Assembly (NCBI GenBank): GCA_934661755.1
Contig: CAKUJM010000001.1
Location: 35,293 to 99,292, forward strand
Length of the DNA: 64,000 nucleotides
Origin: an uncultured Lentisphaeria bacterium
GTDB lineage: Bacteria > Verrucomicrobiota > Lentisphaeria > Oligosphaerales > Oligosphaeraceae
Direction of reading: 5' to 3'
Below are positions 58,657 to 64,000 of this stretch, piece after piece (the first letter of the stretch is position 1; every line of letters begins with the position of its first letter). The translations under genes were made by a program, and so were the position numbers. The notes under the pieces were generated by a model. That model worked only from the letters and a program-made list of their open reading frames with translations. It made no database searches and was not told the DNA's origin.

Positions 58657-59394
58657 CTACAGCAATTGCGGCAGCAGATCGTAGTGCCGGGTGATCTGGC
58701 CGGTGGCATGACCATCCGCGCTGGTGACTATCGGAATCGACAGCCTCTTTGCCAGTTGCAGCCATTCCGGCGCCGGATAGGCCTCCGCGCAGGGCTTGTC
58801 CAGCCCGGCAAGATTAAGCTCGATTGCCAGGCCGGCATCGGCGATCCCATGCAGGCATCGCGCCATCTCATCCCGCAGGTCATCCGGGAGCGGGAAGCCG
58901 TATTTCTTCGGCAAGTCCAGATGCGCGATCCAGCTCCAGAGGCCGCGAACCGCGGCCATCCCGTGAAGTTTCTCCAGATAGATCTCCCAGACGCGATGGC
59001 GCTGCGCCTCGGAAAGCCCTTCCCAGTCGCTGCGCTGGTGGTCTATCGGAAATGGCCCGGCGTAGTGAATGGCGCCGATGACGTAGTCCAATTGCCCCGC
59101 TGCCACCAGCGCCTTGAGGTCATCTACCGTCTCGGGAAAATAGTCGGCCTCCACGCCGACCCGCATCTCAAAGCCATCGCCGGACAGTTCGCGCTTCAGC
59201 GCCTTCGCCTCCGCGCAGTAGTCATGGAATTTCTCCACAGCCAATGACCAGTCGACGATGCCGTATGGCGAGAGCACCAGGTGGTCGCTGATGCCGAAGA
59301 CCGTCACGCCGGCGGCACGGGCGGCCTCGGCCATTTCGCGGATGGATGCGGTTCCATCACTCCAGGTGCTGTGGTTGTGGCAGGAAAATATCAT
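58657..59394 (-). CDS. PHP-domain phosphatase/phosphoesterase (histidinol-phosphatase-like)
   Basis: 245 residues. The PHP metal ligands are clear: HNHSTWSDG (motif I), FGISDH (motif II), VGVEADYFPE (Glu), GAIHYAG, then SWIAHLDLPKKYG and VTSADGHATGQI (Asp and His). Most proteins of this size and layout are annotated histidinol-phosphate phosphatases (HisK), but other phosphoesterases share the fold. It follows prmA by 61 bp on the same strand and so ends the nifU-nifS-prmA-PHP run. No histidine biosynthesis gene is nearby, so the specific substrate is uncertain. Confidence 0.8.
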   Translation of the reverse strand: MIFSCHNHSTWSDGTASIREMAEAARAAGVTVFGISDHLVLSPYGIVDWSLAVEKFHDYCAEAKALKRELSGDGFEMRVGVEADYFPETVDDLKALVAAGQLDYVIGAIHYAGPFPIDHQRSDWEGLSEAQRHRVWEIYLEKLHGMAAVRGLWSWIAHLDLPKKYGFPLPDDLRDEMARCLHGIADAGLAIELNLAGLDKPCAEAYPAPEWLQLAKRLSIPIVTSADGHATGQITRHYDLLPQLL

Positions 59395-59455
59395 CTCTGG
59401 CGTAAATGCGCGGTGGTCCGGATCCTGACGGAATTGCGGGGAGCGGGCCCGAAAT

Positions 59456-60352
59456 CTATTGCTTCATGAACCGCCCGCTGGTCCACTCCTTGATGGAACG
59501 GCGCTCCAGCTCGACCATCCCCAGCCGGGCGAAGTGGCTGGCAATGGCGGGGAACTGCTCGTTCAGAATGCCGGAAAGCACCAGGCTGCCGCCGGGACGG
59601 ATCATCGTCAATAGATGCCGGTCGGCCTCCAGCAGGATATGCCCGAGGATATTGGCGACAACCACGTCGGCCTGGAATGGCACCTCGATGTCGTGGACAT
59701 CGCCCTGCGCCAGCTCGACGCCGGAGACGCCGCACCTGGCAAGATTTTCCCGGCTCACGGCAATGCATTGCGGATCGTAGTCAAAGGCGAAGACGCGCCC
59801 ATAGCCCAGCTTCCGGGCCGCCATGGAGAGAATCCCCGATCCGCATCCCGCGTCGATGAAGGACAGACCCTCGCCACTGTCGGCGGCAATTTCGTCAAGG
59901 TACTGGATGCAGGCCATGGTGGTGCCGTGGCTGCCGGTGCCAAAGCACATCCCCGGATCGATCTCCAGCAGCACGTCGCCGGGCTCGGCCTGGCATTCCT
60001 CCCAGCTGGGACGGATCACCACCCGCCTTGAAGCCCGGAAGGGATGGAAGTACCTCTTCCAGCTCTCCGACCAGTCCTCGCGCTTGATGGTGGCAGCCCG
60101 CACCGACTTGACCGGCGACGGCAACTCTGAGGCCCAATGCGGCAGCGCCGACTCCAGCTGACGCATCGCCGCCGCCTGCTCCTCCGGGGTATCACCGAGA
60201 ATGTATACCGTGCCGGCATGGGCGTCGACATCCTCGTAGCTGGAGATGGCCGTGGGCGGGAAATCCAACGCCGACAGCAACTCCAGCAACACCGGAACCG
60301 TGAAATCGTCCACGGCGATCTCCACCGCAAAAATCGGATTGCCAGTGTCCAT
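59456..60352 (-). CDS. prmA: ribosomal protein L11 methyltransferase
   Basis: 298 residues, standard for PrmA. The N-terminal ferredoxin-like substrate domain (to about 110) includes REDWSESWKRYFHPF, a conserved linker region. The SAM core has GMCFGTGSHGTTMACIQYLDE (the conserved GTGxHxTT), FIDAGCGSGILSMAA and VVVANILGHILLE. It trimethylates lysines and the N-terminus of L11. It follows nifS by 5 bp, with which it is probably co-transcribed. Confidence 0.95.
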   Translation of the reverse strand: MDTGNPIFAVEIAVDDFTVPVLLELLSALDFPPTAISSYEDVDAHAGTVYILGDTPEEQAAAMRQLESALPHWASELPSPVKSVRAATIKREDWSESWKRYFHPFRASRRVVIRPSWEECQAEPGDVLLEIDPGMCFGTGSHGTTMACIQYLDEIAADSGEGLSFIDAGCGSGILSMAARKLGYGRVFAFDYDPQCIAVSRENLARCGVSGVELAQGDVHDIEVPFQADVVVANILGHILLEADRHLLTMIRPGGSLVLSGILNEQFPAIASHFARLGMVELERRSIKEWTSGRFMKQ

Positions 60353-60357
60353 GGCCG

Positions 60358-61533
60358 CTAACTCCGTCCAAATGGCGACAACTGGCGCAACTGGCGGATG
60401 ATCGGCGGCATCACCTCGAGCACGCGGTCAATCTCGGCATCGGTGTTGTAGCGCGACAGGCTCAGCCGGATCGACCCATGCAATGCCTTGTAGTCCAGCC
60501 CCAGCGCCCGCAGCACATGCGATGGCTCCAGCGACCCGGTGGTGCAGGCGCTGCCGGAAGACGCGCAGATGCGCGCGGCATCCCACAGCCGCAGCAGAAT
60601 CGCCTCGCCCTCGATGTACTTGAAGCCGATGTTGGAGGTGTTCGGCAGACGGCATCCCGGATCGCCATTGACCAATGCGTCCGGACAGCTGGCCAGCAGG
60701 CCGCCCTCCAGACGGTCGCGCAATGCCTTCACCCGGCCGTTTTCCTCACCGATGTGCTCCATGGCCAGCTGCGCGGCCACCCCAATCCCGACGATGGACG
60801 CGACATTCTCGGTCCCCGCACGCTGCTGATTTTCCTGATGCCCGCCCGTCAAATAGGGTGCAAAAGGCACGAAACGCCGCCGGAACAACACCCCGACGCC
60901 CTTCGGCGCATGGAATTTGTGGCCGGACAGCGACAGGAAGTCGACATCCTTGAGCGCACCATGCAGGTCGATCGGAATCTTGCCGATCGCCTGGACGGCG
61001 TCGGTATGGAAGAGCGCCCCGCGGGCATGGGCCATCGCCGCCAGCTCCGCCACCGGATAGATGTTCCCGATTTCGTTATTGGCGAGCATCACGCTGACAA
61101 TCGCAGTGTCGCCGGTGATCAGCGCCCTGGCTTCATCCAAATCGATCCGCCCCTTGCTGTCGACGCTCAGGTAGTCCACATGCACTCCCGCATGCTCGAC
61201 CAGGTCCTTGCAAGTATTGAGGATGGCCGGATGCTCCACCGCCGTGGTCAGGATCCGGCGGCGGCCGCCCTGGGTTTCCACCGCACTGCGCAACGCCGCG
61301 TTGTCCGACTCGCTGCCGCAGCTGGTGAAGATGATTTCGGCGGGATCCGCCCCCAATAGCGCCGCCATCTGCTCCCGGGCTCTCCGGATCGCCGCGGCCG
61401 CCGGCCCGGCAAAAGGATAGACGCTGGAGGGGTTGGCATACTCGGCGGTCAAAAACGGCGTCATCGCCGCAAATGCCTCCGGCGCCACCCGCGTGGTCGC
61501 ATTGTTGTCGAGATAGATGATCGGTTCAGACAT
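60358..61533 (-). CDS. nifS: cysteine desulfurase, NifS/IscS type
   Basis: 391 residues. YLDNNATTRVAPEAF is the family start; TTAVEHPAI contains the PLP-stacking His, LSGHKFHAPKGVGVLF the Schiff-base Lys, and SSGSACTTGSLEPSHVLRALG the active-site Cys loop. GGHQENQQRAGTENVA is also conserved. PLP-dependent release of sulfur from cysteine for Fe-S cluster assembly. It lies 16 bp downstream of nifU on the same strand, forming the common nifU-nifS pair. NifS and IscS cannot be separated by motif, but the full-length NifU partner favours the NIF type. No nitrogenase gene is present. Confidence 0.95.
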   Translation of the reverse strand: MSEPIIYLDNNATTRVAPEAFAAMTPFLTAEYANPSSVYPFAGPAAAAIRRAREQMAALLGADPAEIIFTSCGSESDNAALRSAVETQGGRRRILTTAVEHPAILNTCKDLVEHAGVHVDYLSVDSKGRIDLDEARALITGDTAIVSVMLANNEIGNIYPVAELAAMAHARGALFHTDAVQAIGKIPIDLHGALKDVDFLSLSGHKFHAPKGVGVLFRRRFVPFAPYLTGGHQENQQRAGTENVASIVGIGVAAQLAMEHIGEENGRVKALRDRLEGGLLASCPDALVNGDPGCRLPNTSNIGFKYIEGEAILLRLWDAARICASSGSACTTGSLEPSHVLRALGLDYKALHGSIRLSLSRYNTDAEIDRVLEVMPPIIRQLRQLSPFGRS

Positions 61534-61549
61534 CGACGCCGCCTCCGAA

Positions 61550-62446
61550 TTACTTGACCTCGGTCACAGTGATGGCCGGCGAGATGCGCTCCTGCAATTT
61601 CGCCGCAATCCAATGCTCGATGGTCTTCTGGGACAGCGCACAGCCGGCGCAATGGCCCTTGAGACGGATCACGACATTGTCGCCCGAGACATCCACCAGC
61701 TCGGCATCGCCGCCATCGGCCTGCAGGCCTGGCCGGATCACCTCGTCAAAAGTGCTCTGGATCAGCCGCATCCGCTGGAACGCCGTGAGCGGACCGTCAT
61801 TTTCCTTGACGGTTTCGGCACGCGCCGACGGGGTGCCCGCATCGGCCGCCGCGTCCTGCCGTCCCGCCATGTCGTCGAGAATCGCCTGGATTTGATCCTT
61901 GCAGCCGCCGCAGCCACCGCCGGCCTTGGTATAGAAGGTGACCTGTTCGACAGTGGTCAGGTGATTGAGCGCCACCACCTCGCGGATCTTCCTCTCCGTG
62001 ACATTGAAGCACTGGCAGACCACGCGATCCGCGCCATCGTCCCCGGAAATACCCGGCAGGTCATAATCCGGATGGCGCTTGTGCATGTCCCGCAATGCCG
62101 CCTGGAAGGCCTCCATGCCCATCACCGAACAATGCATCTTTGCCTCCGGCAGCGACCCCAGGTAGTCCGCGATATCCTGGTTGGTCAGCTTGGCGGCTTC
62201 GGACAGCTCCTTTCCGATGAGCATTTCGGTCAGGGCCGATGCCGAGGCAATCGCCGATGCGCAGCCGAAGGTCTGGAATTTGGCGTCAGCAATCCGCTTG
62301 TGGTCCGCAGTGAGCTTGATCGACAGCTTCATCGCATCCCCGCAGATGATATTGCCGACCTCGCCAACGCCGTCGGCATCCTCAATCACCCCGATATTGC
62401 GGGGATTCCGGAAGTGATCCTGGACTTTATCTGTGTAATCCCACAT
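61550..62446 (-). CDS. nifU: Fe-S cluster scaffold protein NifU (three-domain)
   Basis: 298 residues from ATG 62446 (MWDYTDKVQDHFRNPRNIG), with GGAAGAAGGAA upstream; the open frame from 62497 is not used. Three parts are visible: an IscU-like scaffold with Cys in NIICGDAMK, FQTFGCASA and MHCSVMG; a [2Fe-2S] Bfd-like domain with CQCFNVTERKIREVV and GGGCGGC; and a C-terminal Nfu domain with GHCAGCALSQKT. Full-length NifU is typical of anaerobes and epsilonproteobacteria where it serves as the general housekeeping scaffold. The Fe-S load fits with the glycyl radical enzyme's need for a radical-SAM activase. Confidence 0.95.
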   Translation of the reverse strand: MWDYTDKVQDHFRNPRNIGVIEDADGVGEVGNIICGDAMKLSIKLTADHKRIADAKFQTFGCASAIASASALTEMLIGKELSEAAKLTNQDIADYLGSLPEAKMHCSVMGMEAFQAALRDMHKRHPDYDLPGISGDDGADRVVCQCFNVTERKIREVVALNHLTTVEQVTFYTKAGGGCGGCKDQIQAILDDMAGRQDAAADAGTPSARAETVKENDGPLTAFQRMRLIQSTFDEVIRPGLQADGGDAELVDVSGDNVVIRLKGHCAGCALSQKTIEHWIAAKLQERISPAITVTEVK

Positions 62447-62765
62447 GGTGTTCCTTCTTCCTGCAAATGAGAAAACCGCATGGCACTGGCTGGACAAAGG
62501 CAGTGCATGCGGCGGTTATTCAGGCTCCTGCGTCCGCCGGATGGGCGGGTGGAGATGCGGCGCGGTCGCAAACAGATGACTGGCGTGGCGCAGACCCGTT
62601 CCGTCTTCCGCTTTCCTTTTCCGGCCAGGGCGGCGTCAAGGCCGCCGCGCATAAAGAACTACGCCGGGGAAGCCATCGCGCCCCAGGAAACTCAAAGGAA
62701 ACTGCGAAAATCCGAAACGAATCCGGCAGGCTCTTCGCTGCTGGCAAGGCCGGCGCGCTCGATGA
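62447..62765. other. 319-bp region between nifU and the small basic protein
   Basis: Holds the terminator at 62471-62520. The remaining 245 bp have no gene with a ribosome-binding site and no other structure that I could support. Confidence 0.5.
62471..62520 (-). terminator. intrinsic terminator downstream of the small basic protein gene
   Basis: On the minus strand AACCGCCGCATGCACTG pairs with CAGTGCCATGCGGTT (with small bulges: CCGCATG/CATGCGG and GCACTG/CAGTGC) and is followed by TTTTCTCATTT. It is 245 bp past the stop codon of the small basic protein gene and 25 bp before the nifU start. Confidence 0.7.
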
Positions 62766-62921
62766 TCAGCCCTCGGACTTGGTCTTGGGCAGCCCCCAGG
62801 CACTGTCGCCGTCCTTGAAACGGCCTTCCTTCTTCAACTTGTCGATGCGCTCATGGCGCTTCAGGACGTTGCGCTTCTCATTGACCGCGCCCTTGGTCTT
62901 CAAACTGGGATGAATTGACAT
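62766..62921 (-). CDS. small basic protein of the Chlamydiae/Verrucomicrobia/Lentisphaerae family
   Basis: 51 residues. It begins MSIHPSLKTKGAVNEKRNVL and ends GRFKDGDSAWGLPKTKSEG, with KRHERIDKLKKE between. The NVLKRxERIDxLKKxGR core and the GLPKTK end are the hallmark of a small basic protein family (TIGR04137, as I recall) confined to Chlamydiae, Verrucomicrobia, Lentisphaerae and relatives, presumed to be ribosome-associated. A GAGGAGG ribosome-binding site sits 10 bases before the ATG, and a sigma70-type promoter is just upstream. It is the clearest lineage marker in the window and too short for usual gene-length cut-offs. Confidence 0.9.
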   Translation of the reverse strand: MSIHPSLKTKGAVNEKRNVLKRHERIDKLKKEGRFKDGDSAWGLPKTKSEG

Positions 62922-62983
62922 GGTGACTATGCCTCCTCTAGGGTAATTGATTTTTATGAGAATGTTTTTTCGATTAGCGGCTT

Positions 62984-63011
62984 ACTATAAATCCTCCCGG
63001 AAAATCTGCAA
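62984..63011 (-). promoter_or_regulatory. promoter of the small basic protein gene
   Basis: On the minus strand -35 TTGCAG (63006-63011), 16-bp spacer, -10 TATAGT (62984-62989), about 63 bp upstream of the start codon. Confidence 0.55.
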
Positions 63012-63047
63012 ACCGCCAGCGCCCTGCGGGCGGGATTATATCCGCCG

Positions 63048-63860
63048 CTATGGTTCCATGAGAAAGTCGTCGATCAACTGGCGGGAAATGCTGCCGGGTT
63101 CGGGAAATGGCGGCAGCTGTCCGTCGCGGCGGAACCACGCCGCCTCGACAATCTCCTCGCCGTCGGGCCGCACCTGGCCGCCGGCGTATTCTGCGGTGAA
63201 CGCCGCCAGCAGGCTGTGCGGAAAAGGCCAGTTCTGGCTGCCAAAGTAGCGGATATTGCGCACCTGCACCCCGACCTCCTCCATGACCTCGCGCCGCACG
63301 CATTCCTCAAAGCCTTCGCCGGACTCCACAAAGCCGGAGATGTTGCTGAAGACCGGACGGAGAAAATTCCGGTTGCGCGCCAGAAGAATCTCGCTGCCAT
63401 GATCCCGGGTGATGCGAACAATCATCGCCGGCGAAAGCCGCGGAAAACTCTTGAAGCCACAGGCAACACATTGCAACGACCCGTCATCGCCATTAAGCGC
63501 CGTCGGCTGCCCACAGCGCCCGCAAAAGCGGTGCTCGTTGCGCCAAATCGCCAGTTCTATTGCACGCGTGAGCGCCATGCATGGCTCGCAGGAGAATGCG
63601 TGCAGCAGCGAACGCACCGGCGTTTCCTGCCATGACGCCGGCAACGACGCCGGCCAGCACGACACCCCCCAATATCCCACACCTTCCACGTGGGCCGCCA
63701 GCACCGCCGACTCCAACGGCACCCCCTGCGCCCGGCATTGCCCAATCGTCGGCAGTCCACCACCGGAAATGGTCAATAACAGCCGCCCATGGGCGATCAC
63801 CGCATAATCGCCATCCGACGGCGACATGGAAAACGTAGGTTTGTCAAGGTAAAATTGCAT
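63048..63860 (-). CDS. nudC: NAD(H) pyrophosphatase / NAD-cap decapping enzyme NudC
   Basis: 270 residues. The zinc ribbon (HRFCGRCGQPT ... LQCVACGFKSFPRLSPAMIV) is followed by the Nudix box GFVESGEGFEECVRREVMEEVGV (intact G-x5-E-x7-REVxEExG) and the NudC-specific SQNWPFPHS, which in other NudC proteins reads SQPWPFP. It hydrolyses NADH and removes NAD caps from RNA. It is transcribed away from the tandem repeat at the end of the window; its own promoter is probably between 63861 and 63924. Confidence 0.93.
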   Translation of the reverse strand: MQFYLDKPTFSMSPSDGDYAVIAHGRLLLTISGGGLPTIGQCRAQGVPLESAVLAAHVEGVGYWGVSCWPASLPASWQETPVRSLLHAFSCEPCMALTRAIELAIWRNEHRFCGRCGQPTALNGDDGSLQCVACGFKSFPRLSPAMIVRITRDHGSEILLARNRNFLRPVFSNISGFVESGEGFEECVRREVMEEVGVQVRNIRYFGSQNWPFPHSLLAAFTAEYAGGQVRPDGEEIVEAAWFRRDGQLPPFPEPGSISRQLIDDFLMEP

Positions 63861-63924
63861 GGCTGTGTTGGTATGGGTGGTCAGTCTGGGCGGTGAGTGA
63901 AGAAAAATGTTTTCCCCCTCAGTT

Positions 63925-64000
63925 GTTCCCCGTGTTCCCCGTGTTCCCCGTGTTCCCCGTGTTCCCCGTGTTCCCCGTGTTCCCCGTGTTCCCCGTGTTC
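63925..64000. repeat. 9-bp tandem repeat, unit GTTCCCCGT, at least 8.4 copies, cut by the window end
   Basis: Perfect tandem units from 63925 to the last base. Read on the other strand the unit is CACGGGGAA, close to the CACGGAAAA repeat at 10234. It may extend beyond the window. Confidence 0.95.

Noticed and set aside
63925..64000. CRISPR array
   Set aside because: Units are 9 bp and directly tandem without spacers, and no cas genes are in the window.
1..64000. tRNA, rRNA, integrase or prophage genes flanking the restriction operon
   Set aside because: I looked for cloverleaf ends, integrase motifs and transposases around 15-19 kb and in the rest of the window and saw none that I could support.

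Overview
The window looks like a chromosomal segment from an anaerobic, saccharolytic bacterium of the PVC superphylum, most likely Lentisphaerae (Victivallis-like). Seen in the sequence: three prepilin-like secreted proteins with the FTLIELLVVIAIIAILA helix, two with an exact and one with an approximate C-terminal H-X9-DG motif; a 51-residue small basic protein of the type shared by Chlamydiae, Verrucomicrobia and Lentisphaerae; many long glycoside hydrolases; and a glycyl radical enzyme, which implies anaerobiosis. No rRNA, tRNA, phage or CRISPR array was recognised.

Layout. 42-11593 (+) is a sugar-use cluster: mannose-6-phosphate isomerase-like protein, ROK kinase, small secreted protein, pseudopilin 1, GH13-like enzyme, GH42-like enzyme and sialate O-acetylesterase. 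11656-14772 is a divergent pair of a CxE-type glycyl radical enzyme and an AraC regulator. 14847-16109 holds a small membrane protein and an orphan RelB-like antitoxin. 16410-19158 (-) is an AT-richer DpnII-type (GATC) restriction-modification operon in the order M-R-A, with a DNA-binding domain fused to the first methylase and a palindrome upstream. 19554-23062 (+) encodes type II secretion/type IV pilus parts (PilO/GspM-like, PilP/GspC-like, GspE). 23087-30401 (-) is mostly housekeeping: recF, purD, tsf, rpsB, a lipoprotein-Ig-NptA-PhoU fusion and a membrane protein.

30745-42681 (+) is a second polysaccharide locus, headed by a GntR-GH38 alpha-mannosidase fusion, then pseudopilin 2, a huge GH2-like protein lacking the usual acid/base Glu, a second sialate O-acetylesterase and an SGNH hydrolase. 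42751-55269 (-) is a third locus read from a GntR/LacI-type regulator: pseudopilin 3, pectate-lyase-like beta-helix protein, a DUF6259-like enzyme, GH78 alpha-L-rhamnosidase, a GH5-like enzyme and GH36 alpha-galactosidase, closed by a 17-bp-stem terminator. This gene set suggests rhamnose- and galactose-containing pectin as substrate. 55612-63860 is housekeeping again: dus-trmL-epmA (+), a 65-aa Cys-tailed protein, the nifU-nifS-prmA-PHP operon (-), the small basic protein and nudC. The window ends in a 9-bp tandem repeat.

Working hypothesis (inference): each CAZyme locus carries its own pseudopilin close to its regulator or first enzymes, while the secretion ATPase and assembly proteins are encoded once at 19554-23062. 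The pseudopilins may therefore be locus-specific parts that plug into a shared type II-like machine. Separately, an undescribed family of roughly 120-bp intergenic repeats with imperfect terminal inverted repeats occurs at least four times (14751, 21160, 32-39 kb region at 39032, and 58498), with solo ends elsewhere.
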